Source: Helicobacter suis HS1 (GTDB lineage: Bacteria > Campylobacterota > Campylobacteria > Campylobacterales > Helicobacteraceae). Taken from it: a stretch of DNA of 64,000 nucleotides. The stretch is from positions 1,178,001 to 1,242,000 of the forward strand of contig NZ_AP026769.1 in the NCBI RefSeq assembly GCF_026000295.1, written 5' to 3'. Every line of letters starts with the position of its first letter. Position 1 is the first letter of the stretch. The position numbers and the translations under genes were made by a program. Shown in pieces: positions 11,396 through 20,745 of this stretch. The notes below the pieces were generated by a model, which ran no database searches, was not told the origin of the DNA, and saw only the letters and a list, made by a program, of their open reading frames with translations.

Positions 11396-12060
11396 ATGCG
11401 TCTATTTTTAGTCTTTTTTGCTATGTTGTGCCTCACTCTGCAGGCTCAAGAATTTAAAACAATGGGTACAAAGCCAAGCCTGATTAAGGGCAATAATTTT
11501 TATGTGAGTACGCGGGTTAAAGTCCAAGAAGTGCGCTTTAAAAACCAATATGGATTAGAGGTAGTCGGAAAACTCTTTACCTCAAAAAACATGCAAGAGG
11601 GCAAAAAATACCCCGCTCTTGTGACATCCTATGGGAGCTGTTAAAGAGCAATCTGCAAGCCTTTATGCGACAAAGATGGCAGAAAAAGGCTTTGTGGTTT
11701 TGGCCTTTGATTTGAGCTTTTGGGAGGAGAGTGCCGGAGTTCCGCGCAATGGTGTGCTCCCCGATATGTTTGTTGAAGACTTTAGCAGCGGTGGATTATT
11801 TACAGACTAGGTTTTTTGTTAATCCAGAAGAAATTGGGGTTTTAGGGATCTGTGCAAGTGGAGGATTTGCACTGGCTGCTGCTAAGATTGATTTGTACAT
11901 TAAAGCTGTAGCGACTATAAGCATGTAAACATGGGAGAGGCAGCGCGCTATGGAATTAGGCACTCCACTACAAAAGAGCAAAGGCAGGCTCTTTTAAAAA
12001 AGGCTAGCAAAGAGCGTACAGAGGAATTTTTAAGCGGCAAAGTTAAAGAATGTAAGATTT
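11396..12060 (+). pseudogene. Secreted alpha/beta hydrolase (dienelactone-hydrolase-like), with two frameshifts
   Basis: Starts with a signal peptide (MRLFLVFFAMLCLTLQAQ). The first frame ends at 11644. The next frame carries on with MGAVKEQSASLYATKMAEKG and ends near 11810; the third frame (from 11731) carries the nucleophile elbow GICASGG; a further slip near 11930 returns to MGEAARYG. Read together they give one alpha/beta hydrolase of about 220 residues before the sequence joins the ICE. The nucleophile position could be Cys, as in dienelactone hydrolase, or Ser. The C-terminal part, with the catalytic His, is missing because the ICE boundary cuts the gene at about 12050. The frameshifts may be real decay or sequence errors. 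Confidence 0.6.
12045..12052 (+). other. Candidate left ICE attachment octamer AAAGAATG
   Basis: AAAGAATG lies exactly where the chromosomal hydrolase gene gives way to ICE sequence. H. pylori TnPZ/tfs elements are described as flanked by this octamer and moved by XerT. An octamer is expected about twice by chance in a window of this size on both strands, and the matching direct repeat at the right end was not found. The position is therefore suggestive only. Confidence 0.4.
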
Positions 12061-12077
12061 TTGCTATTCTCAATGAT

Positions 12078-12662
12078 TTAGACAAAAACTTTGAAAGAGA
12101 GACTAAGGGCTTTTCTGTGTTAAAGAAAAAGAAATGCTTTTAAGCAAGTTAGAACACCTAGACAAACGCCTAAGTTCTTATGAAATGAGCTGGAAGTTCT
12201 TTGGCTCTAGCTGTAAGTTATCATGCGAGTTTCTAGTAAGTTCTAACACTGTGTCATTTTAGTTTTTAATCGTATAGACAATTTAGTTCCTACCATTAGA
12301 GCAAACAACACTTAAAACTTTTTTTCCTTCTTATTTTAGTGCTGTAGCCATACAATCTAACTTATGGCTTTTAGTTTTTATCAATGTAGCTATCTAGTTC
12401 TCTAACTTTTGCTTACAAGTTCGTATCAATGGGCTATAAGTTCTTTTTTTGTAAAACACCATGCTTTTATTAGCCAAAGAAAGACTGCTTTTTTTGGAAC
12501 AAGACTTAAAAACAAAAGAAGAAGAGTTTAAAAGAGCCAAAGAGAGCTATTTCAAAGCCCTAGAGAGCCATAAAGAGACCTTTTCATTAAAAGAAAAGCA
12601 AGACTTTCTCAAACAAAACAAACAATTTTCTAAACTCTCTAAGGATATTGTCTATATCTGTA
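12078..12662 (+). repeat. Displaced copies of relaxase-gene sequence (offset about 2.0 kb)
   Basis: 12078-12168 repeats 14085-14178 (one A fewer in a poly-A run), a short piece near 12308 repeats 14318, and 12452-12662 repeats 14461-14671. The matches keep the order and spacing of the relaxase gene. Between them (12169-12451) is sequence with four copies of AAGTTCT (12172, 12194, 12238, 12437) and no gene. The copies encode nothing complete; a 71-codon frame at 12461 is a piece of relaxase. See the finding on the 2-kb ghost repeats. Confidence 0.85.
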
Positions 12663-12717
12663 CTCTTATTTTTTAAAAATCTAGCTCCAAGTCCCTTGAA
12701 TACGAAGTTTTAACCTA

Positions 12718-12860
12718 ATGTGTACGCACACATGGTGTTATCCTGCACCGTATTTTGATTTAGGTCTTTTTTCAATTCTTTGTGCTATGCTACAAAGAAT
12801 TGGGCTATCGCTAGATTTAAATTAAAAATCTAGCTCTTAAATGAGCGTTTAGCTCAAATA
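12718..12860 (+). other. Cluster of inverted repeats upstream of the relaxase gene, possible oriT
   Basis: Four palindromic structures lie in 145 bases: ATGTGT/ACACAT with a 4-base loop (12718-12733); CAATTCTTTGT/ACAAAGAATTG with an 8-base loop (12773-12802); GCTAGATTT/AAATCTAGC with a 7-base loop (12810-12834); and TGAGC/GCTCA around 12846-12860. The AAATCTAGCT arm also occurs at about 12677. The interval 12662-13019 has no gene and directly precedes the relaxase, the usual place for oriT in this type of element. No nic site can be assigned. Confidence 0.45.
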
Positions 12861-13019
12861 AAATTTGGGCGTTTTAAATGCCTTGTTAGTAAGGGAAAGA
12901 AGTTTAGCTTGAAAGTGTGCGAATTAGATAAAAATTTAGCAATGTTGTTAAGTCTTAAAGGGTTTGTATGCTAGATAGGGCTATAGGCTATATTAGATAC
13001 TAAGCTAGATAGTCGCCCT

Positions 13020-15005
13020 ATGGACTTATCTTTCTTAGATGATATTTTAGAGCATATGCGAAAGCCTAGACCTAGTGATAGCGATAAAATTGATAAGAAA
13101 TTGTTGATTAAATTCAATCAATTTAACCCTAACTCAAAGTCTATTAAATCTAATCTAGTTGGCACAAAAACAGCTAGTCCTGTGCTTATTAAAAACATAG
13201 GGCAAATGAAACGCTCCCACTTAGGAAATGCCCTAAATTATGCTTTAGAAAATAGCGAAACAGCCTATAATGAAATGTTTTTGGAGTGTGATAAGCAATT
13301 CATCTTAGAAAGTTGGCTCAATGACTTTGATTTGACTAAAGATTATAATGAGGCTATGCACTTAGTTTTTTCTATCAAAGATAAACCAGATGAAGAAACT
13401 ATGCATGGGCTTTTAAACTCTACTTGGGAGACCTTAAAAGTAAGGTTGCCTGAATACAAGTTTGCCCTTGTGCCACACGCTCATCAAGACCATGCCCATA
13501 TCCATTGTTTTATCAACAAGACTAATCAACTAACACGAAGAAGACTGCGTTTTAAAGGGCGTGAGGATTGTAAGGAATTTTTTAACGAATTAAGAAGCGA
13601 GTTTGCTTATAGACTAAATGAGCATTTATTGAGCGAGGAATACTTGTATGTCAATGAGCCTAAACTCAAGGAATTAGACAATATCAAATTTCAATTACAA
13701 GACTTAGAAAAAGAAGAAAAAGCCTTAGAGCAAATCAAAACCCCACAAGATGAGTGGGACTTAAACAAGGCTTTACAAAGCGAGTATTTACAAGAACTCA
13801 AATATAAAAACAAAGCCCAAGCCCTAGACATTCAAAACAACCAAAGCACCCCTTTAAAACAAAAGATTTCTGAATTTAAAATCGCCCTCTTTAACCACAA
13901 AGACACAAGCGATGATGAAAAAGAAAACCTAGATATTGACAGAATAGACAAAAGAAAGCCAGTGAGCGAACACTTAAAAAACACGAGCAAACACGAATTA
14001 TATGACCGCTTTTAGAACCTAACAAACTAAAAAACATAAAACTCTCATTCTTTAAGATTTCTTTTTATATTTTAATAAGGGAGCTTAGACAAAAACTTTG
14101 AAAGAGAGACTAAGGGCTTTTCTGTGTTAAAGAAAAAAGAAATGCTTTTAAGCAAGTTAGAACACCTAGACAAACGCCTTTTAGATAAAAACTCACACCT
14201 ACTATTAGCTCAATTAAGGAATGTTGTTAAAACCAAGCAAAACACACAATATAACACTCTAACTAATCCTATCTTTTTAGCCAAAGCCTTAGAACTTCCT
14301 AAGGATAAACGCCCCACACTTAAAACTTTTAAAAACGCTTATTTTAGTGCTAGAAAATATCAATTCATGCTAGGAAGCTTTAAAGCTAAACAAGATGACC
14401 CCACTTATAAGCTTAATGATAACACTTATGAGCTAGTGAGTAAGCAATTACAAGATTATCAAAACACCATGCTTTTATTAGCCAAAGAAAGACTGCTTTT
14501 TTTGGAACAAGACTTAAAAACAAAAGAAGAAGAGTTTAAAAGAGCCAAAGAGAGCTATTTCAAAGCCCTAGAGAGCCATAAAGAGACCTTTTCATTAAAA
14601 GAAAAGCAAGACTTTCTCAAACAAAACAAACAATTTTCTAAACTCTCTAAGGATATTGTCTATATCTGTAATGAAATCATAGGGGCTAATAGGTTCTTAA
14701 CCCACTATGACATTTCGCAACTTCAAAAAGTCCTAGAACACGCTAAAGATACTAAGCTAGAGCAAAAGGAAATTCAAGCCATCACAAAAGAACCTAACAA
14801 CGATGAGCCTTGGATTGAGTTTGGTAAAAAAGAACAAGCTAGAGCTAAAGCACACTATCAAGCTATGCTAGAAAGAGAAAAAGCTAAAGAATTAGCTAAA
14901 CAACAAGCTAACACCTTGCACTCTAATGAGCTTGATGATGACCCTAAAGCTCATGCTGGATTAAAACAAAATGACAACACAAACTTTAAAGGGCGTAATA
15001 GATAA
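13020..15005 (+). pseudogene. Conjugative relaxase (VirD2/MobA type), interrupted by a displaced patch
   Basis: Two parts of one protein. The first (13020-14015, 331 residues) has the three-histidine HUH motif HQDHAHIH near residue 160, which binds the metal that positions the oriT strand. The second (14124-15005, 293 residues) is a helical, charged C-terminal region. The 100 bases between contain unrelated sequence and a stop, apparently a patch. The intact protein would be about 640 residues. The extreme C-terminus is basic (KGRNR). A stretch of about 33 residues near the end (from residue 228 of the second part) is encoded by 100 bp identical to part of the 618-residue ICE protein at 22201. 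Its job is to nick oriT and lead the strand through the VirB/D4 channel. Confidence 0.8.
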
Positions 15006-15046
15006 TGCTCTCAAGCGATGATTGCCTTTAATGTTCTTAATAAAGG

Positions 15047-15217
15047 GCGTTAGGGCATAGCTCCTTACTCTCTACTAAGATTTATATTCATACCACACAA
15101 GAGCATAACAAGAAAGTGGCTCTTGTATTTGATAGTTTGATAGAGAATAAGAAGGCTATAAGACAAGACAAACTATTAACTCACAATCAAAAACGCCTTA
15201 AAATCTTATTAAGATAA
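15047..15217 (+). pseudogene. C-terminal end of a Xer-type tyrosine recombinase (XerT-like)
   Basis: 57 codons that begin inside the gene: LGHSSLLSTKIYIHTT holds the conserved LGH and the catalytic Tyr of tyrosine recombinases, followed by a Lys-rich tail ending in KILLR and a stop. The front is missing. The stretch 15043-15149 is the same as 17048-17147, where more of the catalytic domain is present but the tail is foreign. The natural C-terminus is probably the one here. XerT excises and integrates H. pylori tfs elements, and the same role is inferred here. Confidence 0.65.
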
Positions 15218-15474
15218 ATAATCTAGCATTAGATAATTTTAATTAACTATTTAATGTTTTATTGCTAATTAAAAATGATTAGTTTTATAAGGGTTGTTAA
15301 AATCATTGAGATTTTATAGAGAACGCATTCCAAACAAAAAACCCCTCTAATCCTAAATGTTAATGATACAAACCGCTTACAACCTAACTTAAATAACACA
15401 AGCCTTGACTAATCATTCCTTCCACAACTGATAAAATAACTAAGCACTATCAAATACTTTCTTAATGATATTAT

Positions 15475-16278
15475 TTATCGCCTACGCTTAGGTGTGGGAG
15501 TGTATTCATTGGAATTGTCTAAATCATCTGCGTTGTCATGGGAATTTGAGTAAGTCGCTGTTTTAATTTGGTCTATTTTGTCTATTAAAAAATCATAAGC
15601 ACTTAAAGAAAGGTCTTTATAATGTGAAATGGGTTCTACCATATCTATTTCTATGCTATAACGCTTTTTATCTAACTCTTGCAAAGAATTTTGAAGAGTT
15701 AGTAAGTCTTGCTTAGTTATTTTTTGAGAACTTAAAAGCTTGTCAAATAAATTATTGTCATTATGCAAAGCCACTGCTATATCAAAAATATCTCTTGTTT
15801 TATTATCAGTTTTTCTAAAAGTAATCTTTTTAGCGATAATATTTTCTAAACTTTCTATATAAATATCAAAAGCAAAAATCTTTTTAGAATTATCTACATA
15901 TCTCTCATTACTAGCATAATCCACTAAAACATCTATTTTAATGTTGTCTTTATTCGTTACGCCTATATGATTATGTTGGTCTATGTATCTTGTGCTATCA
16001 AAATGACTGCAATTATCTATCCATAATTTAGGGCTAAAAAATCCCAAACATTGAGCATCATTGACAAACAAATCAATATCAAAGCTTAATCTATGCTGGA
16101 AGTTAACAAACTCACTAAATCTCAGAGAGAACTCTTTTGTAATCTCAAAGCCTTTTTATACACTAAGGCTAAAAACTTTACGCCCATTCAAGATGTGAAG
16201 GGCTTGAATTTGAGCTTGAAAGTTGTTTTTGATAAAACTAAGGCTCTTTTCATTGATAGGGATTGATAGAAAGGACAT
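15475..16278 (-). pseudogene. AbiEii/AbiGii-type nucleotidyltransferase toxin, hole in the middle
   Basis: The C-terminal 200 residues (15475-16090) and the first codons (about 16206-16278) are present, but 16105-16205 is foreign. The missing middle is readable in the displaced copy at 17957-18283: KFGGGTALSMYYFQHRLS followed by FDIDLF, the GG(T/S) and DxD motifs of the nucleotidyltransferase fold. The joined protein is about 268 residues and ends in TPKRRR. AbiEii toxins transfer nucleotides to tRNA and stop growth after phage infection unless neutralised. A small gene upstream (16250) overlaps its start by 29 bases, as a paired antitoxin would. The basic tail matches that of other ICE cargo-like proteins. 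Confidence 0.7.
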
Positions 16279-16438
16279 GTAAAATATTCTCCATAGGAAT
16301 GTGATAGTCTTGTGAAAACCATTCTATTTCTTGCTCTAGTGCCTCTGTTTGAATTGTACCTATAATATACTTGTCAGTATTGCTTAGATTAGTTGTTTTT
16401 TTATCCATAAAAAGCCCTATAAGATACTCTAAACTCAC
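16250..16438 (-). CDS. Small protein upstream of the AbiEii-like toxin, possible antitoxin fragment
   Basis: 62 residues from the GTG at 16438; the frame stays open to 16516, adding about 26 residues (YNAFFYPNNQRIV...), so the true start may lie further up or be lost. The 3' end overlaps the toxin start by 29 bases, the usual coupling in toxin-antitoxin pairs. The region is acidic (EALEQEIEWFSQDY). I do not recognise a domain. A type IV antitoxin related to AbiEi is the natural guess from position alone. Confidence 0.4.
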   Translation of the reverse strand: MSLEYLIGLFMDKKTTNLSNTDKYIIGTIQTEALEQEIEWFSQDYHIPMENILHVLSINPYQ

Positions 16439-16540
16439 ATGCTTATCTTTATTGCCAATAGAGTTATTGACAATTCTTTGATTATTTGGATAGAAAAAGG
16501 CGTTATAGCTTTGATTTTACGCTTAAAAACCTAGCCTTTG

Positions 16541-16912
16541 CTAAGACCAAAGAAAGCTTACCCAGACATTTAAACGATAAAGACTTACCTTAATAAGCAA
16601 AGTATCCTTATTATCTTTGTAATAAGCCTTAAGACTATAGGTTCTCAAATCTAATATTACCCCCTCTAATTTATAACAAAAAATAAGCCTAATCACTGCC
16701 CCTAAAGACATTTTAGAACATTTCAAAGAATACGTGATTTCTTTTTTCTTTTCTTTTAGCTCGTTAATTAAATTTGTTAAAGAATCTTCATTAAATACCC
16801 AATCATTCCCTTTGATTTGGGTTAAACAATAATCTAAAGCGTTGCGTAAATAAATTTCTAAGCTAGAGATTTTAGCGTGATGAAAGAAATAAGTTTTAAA
16901 TTTTCTTTATAT
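16541..16912 (-). pseudogene. Fragment resembling an Abi_2 (AbiD/AbiF) abortive-infection protein
   Basis: About 124 open codons reading FFHHAKISSLEIYLRNALDY, then GNDWVF, then a Lys-rich helix and a C-terminal SLYRLNVWVSFLW before the stop. The LE-(I/V)-x-LRN-A-L pattern and the W that follows are typical of Abi_2 proteins, which have an RxxxxH nuclease-like core. The N-terminal half is missing at 16912-16940, where recombinase sequence begins. The call rests on pattern memory only. Confidence 0.35.
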
Positions 16913-16940
16913 TGCTCTAGGCTGTCGTTTAATCTTTAAA

Positions 16941-17219
16941 CTAGCTCAAATCAAACACTATAAGCAATATGGCACAGGCTTACATCTATTTAGGCATAGT
17001 TTTGCAACACTCATTTATCAAGAAACCCAAGACTTAGTTTTAACTTCAAGGGCGTTAGGGCATAGCTCCTTACTCTCTACTAAGATTTATATTCATACCA
17101 CACAAGAGCATAACAAGAAAGTGGCTCTTGTATTTGATAGTTTGATAGATAGTATTTCTTTAAATTTCTATGCTACAATGATTACAATTCAAGTTAAGTT
17201 AAAAGGAATAGAAAAATGA
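16941..17219 (+). pseudogene. Xer-type tyrosine recombinase fragment (catalytic domain)
   Basis: 92 codons open from the junction at about 16938 to the TGA at 17217. LHLFRHSFATLIYQ holds the conserved HxxRH box and LGHSSLLSTKIYIHTT the catalytic Tyr region of tyrosine recombinases. From 17148 on the C-terminus is replaced by unrelated sequence, so this is a displaced copy; the natural tail is at 15150-15217. Together they give about 100 residues of XerT-like protein; the N-terminal half is nowhere in the window. Confidence 0.65.
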
Positions 17220-17955
17220 TTAAATTAAATGGTTTGAATAAAACTTTAAAAACAAGCTTATTAGCTGGGGTTTTACTAGGTGCTACTGCTCCCTTAATGG
17301 CAAAGCCTTTATTAAGCGATGAAGACTTATTGAAACGAGTAAAACTACACAATATCAAAGAAGATACGCTGACTAGCTGTAATACTAAGGTGGACGGCTC
17401 TCAATACTTGAATAGTGGTTGGAATTTATCTAAAGAATTTCCGCAAGAATATAGAGAAAAGATTTTTGAATGCGTAGAAGAAGAAAAACATAAACAAGCC
17501 CTTAATTTAATCAATAAAGAAGACACTAAAGATAAAGAAGAACTTGCAAAAAAATCAAAGAAATTAAAGAAAAAGCTAAAGTTTTAAGGCAAAAATTTAT
17601 GGCTTTTGAAATGAAAGAACACTCTAAAGAATTCTCAAATAAAAAGCAACTTCAAACCATGCTTGAGAACGCTTTTGATAATGGAGCTGAAAGTTTTATT
17701 GATGATTGGCACGAACGCTTTGGGGGTATAAGTAGAGAGAATACTTATAAAGCACTTGGCATTAAAGAATATAGTGATGAAGGAAAGATATTAGCCTTTG
17801 GCGAAAGAAGTTATATTAGACAATATAAAAAAGATTTTGAAGAAAGCACTTATGATACTAGACAAACCTTATCTGCTATGGCTAATATGAGTGGCGAAAA
17901 CGATTATAAAATTACTTGGTTAAAACCCAAATATCAGCTCCATAGTTCAAATAAT
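17216..17955 (+). pseudogene. Secreted ICE hypothetical protein, split by a poly-A frameshift
   Basis: The N-terminal frame (17216-17587) has a clear signal peptide (LLAGVLLGATAPLMA) and two Cys. In the second frame the sequence continues without a stop through EIKEKAKVLRQKF into 17599 onward (MAFEMKEHSKEF...). One extra A in the run at about 17548-17554 joins both into one protein of about 245 residues. The last codons before 17955 are real; beyond that a displaced AbiEii piece follows. No family is recognised. A periplasmic or secreted role in the ICE is inferred from the signal peptide. Confidence 0.6.
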
Positions 17956-17956
17956 A

Positions 17957-18361
17957 TTAAGTTACGCCTATATGATTATGTTGGTCTATGTATCTTGTGC
18001 TATCAAAATGACTGCAATTATCTATCCATAATTTAGGGCTAAAAAATCCCAAACATTGAGCATCATTGACAAACAAATCAATATCAAAGCTTAATCTATG
18101 CTGGAAGTAATACATGCTCAAAGCTGTGCCTCCTCCAAACTTAATACTACTAGGATTAAGCCCTAAACACAAAGGCTGAAATAGCAATAGTTTGGAAAAA
18201 AAATACGCTTGAATTTGAGCTTGAAAGTTGTTTTTGATAAAACTAAGGCTCTTTTCATTGATAGGGATTGATAGAAAGGACATGTAAAATATTCTCCATA
18301 GGAATGTGATAGTCTTGTGAAAACCATTCTATTTCTTGCTCTAGTGCCTCTGTTTGAATTG
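17957..18361 (-). repeat. Displaced copy of the AbiEii-like toxin N-terminus and upstream gene
   Basis: 17961-18110 repeats 15956-16105 and 18207-18361 repeats 16202-16356, both with offset 2005. The stretch between them (18110-18206) supplies the N-terminal motif region (KFGGGTALSMYYF) that is missing at the first locus. This lets the intact toxin be rebuilt. Confidence 0.85.
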
Positions 18362-19498
18362 TTCTTTCCCAAAGCCATCATTATTTTGCCTAAAATAATC
18401 ATCTGCCATAATCTCGCTTTGCATTGCCATTGTTTGATTTAAAAAGAGCATTTGATTGGTAATTTCTTTTAAATATTTTAGAGTAAGTAATTTAATCCTT
18501 TGATTGAAATTTGCGTAGGCTTGGCTTTGAGCGTCTTTATTGGGGGCTTTGGTTAAATCAAGTGTGAGCGTTTGGATTTCTTGTTCTAATTCGTTATCTA
18601 AGCGAGTTGTCCTAAATACATTTTTAATAGGGTCGCATTTACCTGTCTCTTTATTTTCTGTGCAATAATGTATCCCTTGCTTATTATGGTTAGCTGTAGG
18701 GTCAGTTACACCAAACTCAGTTTGTAGGACATCAAGTCTTTTTAGAAATGGGTCAAGTTTCTTTTTTAACTGCCTATTATCATTAACCTTTTTCTTTACT
18801 CTAAGCAGAAATCTTCGTTTTTGCTCTTCTGAGCTATTGCCTGTTGCTAAAAGAGCTTGCTCGCTTTCATAATTACTATCGTTTACCATTTTACACAACA
18901 TTTCCCCCCACGCTCTACCACTCAATTCCCCAGCAAGTGATTGCATGTTTTCATAGCCACTGCTACTTAGAGATTGGATTAAATTTTGCACATCTCTTGC
19001 GGTTTGGGTTTGTTCGCCATTTTTGGTGATTAGGTTATTGAGATTTTTAAGATTGACAATCTTATTGTTAGTAAGAGCATTGACATTAAGCCAAGGGCAT
19101 TGTTGCTGTAAGTATTTGTTTCTTAACAAATTTTGTGCGTTCCAATTTTCTATGCTTTGCTTTAAATTCTCATAGTTGTATCTAATGCTCTCTATTTGAT
19201 ACTGAGCGTTTTGTATCACTTGCATGGGATTGGCTAAAGTAATGGCACTACCACTAATCAAAGAATTAGTTGTATTTATCATGTTATTGACTTTTTGCAA
19301 CTGATTGATTTGGGCTTGAGCTTTAGAGATAATCTCTTCATACTTTTTAATGCTATCTACCATTTTACCTATCACAGTGGCTTGACCAGCATGGAGTTCT
19401 GGGTCATTGACAATCAAAGGAGTTTCCCCCTCTGCAAACACGCTTTTACAACATAAAAGCATGCTAAAAACTAATTTTTTCATTGTTAAACCTTTCAT
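18341..19498 (-). CDS. virB5: VirB5/TrbJ-like minor pilus protein
   Basis: 385 residues. A signal peptide (KKLVFSMLLCCKSVFAEG) is followed by a long helical region with heptads (MVDSIKKYEEIISKAQAQIN), the layout of the VirB5/TrbJ family, which sits at the tip of the T4SS pilus. Cys pairs in the second half could form disulphides. The gene lies directly downstream of virB6, with a 4-base overlap. The last residues (from about 18361 down) come from a displaced patch, so the true C-terminus is lost. The alternative start MKKLVF at 19483 fits the signal peptide better. Confidence 0.7.
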   Translation of the reverse strand: MKGLTMKKLVFSMLLCCKSVFAEGETPLIVNDPELHAGQATVIGKMVDSIKKYEEIISKAQAQINQLQKVNNMINTTNSLISGSAITLANPMQVIQNAQYQIESIRYNYENLKQSIENWNAQNLLRNKYLQQQCPWLNVNALTNNKIVNLKNLNNLITKNGEQTQTARDVQNLIQSLSSSGYENMQSLAGELSGRAWGEMLCKMVNDSNYESEQALLATGNSSEEQKRRFLLRVKKKVNDNRQLKKKLDPFLKRLDVLQTEFGVTDPTANHNKQGIHYCTENKETGKCDPIKNVFRTTRLDNELEQEIQTLTLDLTKAPNKDAQSQAYANFNQRIKLLTLKYLKEITNQMLFLNQTMAMQSEIMADDYFRQNNDGFGKEQFKQRH

Positions 19499-20745
19499 CT
19501 ATTATTATCAAATCCATTTTTAACACTTGCTACAAAGTGTTTCACCCCAGCTTTAACACTCCTGTGATTTGCCATAGCACTTGCCCCTCCGCTGATTGCT
19601 CCAAGCCCAAAAGCTTTGGCTCCAGCTTGAAGCCCTGCTAATCCGCCCCCAGCATTTTGATAAGCTTGTTTCATTTGATTAGCTACCATAACCATAGAGC
19701 CTCCTACTACAGCTCCGCCTATTGTCATACCGATTTTTTGCATCATTTCTGTTACTGCTCCTACACCCCCACTTGTGCCAAAGATATTGTTGATAAAATC
19801 AGGCACTCGTTTGATGAGAAAGAAACAAACTACAGAGCCTAAAGTAATAATAGTTAAAAAGCCTACAATAGAGCTATGAGCGATATAAGAGTTCCAATCC
19901 CCCTTTAAGACATTACCAAAGGCATCAATGATATGCCCTTCTTTTGCCATTTTGTCAGCACTACCATAAAAGCCTTGTGCGATTTCTGTCTTAGTGGGTA
20001 TGAGAGCATTAACCTTATAGATTATCCCATAATTTAAAAAGGCTACTTCCCTCTTCGTTTTCATATAAAAAGTAAGAGAAATGAGCTTTTTAAGATAGCT
20101 AAATAACATGCCCTTAGTTTGGGGGATTAAGCCTAAGGGCAATACAATTAAACCTAATGCTGACCACAAAAAAATTTCTGCTGTAACTAATAGCACAATA
20201 ATGAGTAATAACCCTAAAAACAATAATTCCCCTAAAACCACTAGAAAAAACATGATGAGTTTAGGTATCATGGTAAGCCAATTAAACATGGTTACTCCAT
20301 TAAAGGCATTATCCCATAGATTAACTATCATTGCATACGCACTTGAGGCTAAATTTCCTATGCTAAAAATTTCACTAGGACTTAAATTAGCGTTAGTGGG
20401 GATTTCTAAGCCATCATTTAGGCTTTGAGCGATAAGTATGGCTAGTTTTTCAGATGGCGTTAGTAGTCTCTTGTCTTGGCTCATTTTGTGAGTTTTTAGG
20501 TTGCTCTGAATTTTTATTAGCATTTACCCCCACACTTTGAGTGGCGCTACACCCATAGCGGTTTTAAACTCAAACATATCGCCCTCTTTCACTCTCTTAT
20601 AAGCCCATATCATAAATAAAATGCTGATAATGGTGTTTAAAATGAGTTGTGCGTGAAAAAAACTACTAGCATGTTTAGCGAGGATTTCAGCTACTTTTTG
20701 GGCAGGTTCAACAAACATGCCCAAAATGACATCAAAAAAATTCAT
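19495..20745 (-). pseudogene. virB6: VirB6/TrbL-like inner-membrane channel protein, interrupted by a patch
   Basis: The N-terminal part (20545-20745) reads MNFFDVILGMFVEPAQ and ends after one helix at FKTAMG; the rest (19495-20457) continues at PSEKLAILIAQSLN with about five more helices and the glycine-rich loop GTSGGVGAV. Between them, 20458-20543 is an 85-bp copy of 22458-22543 and breaks the frame. The rebuilt protein is about 390 residues, a normal size. VirB6 forms part of the inner-membrane substrate path. The start overlaps the stop of the TOPRIM gene (ATGA). Confidence 0.75.

Noticed and set aside
12461-12676. A separate 71-residue gene upstream of the relaxase
   Set aside because: Copy of relaxase codons from 14.5 kb with a foreign end; no ribosome site.
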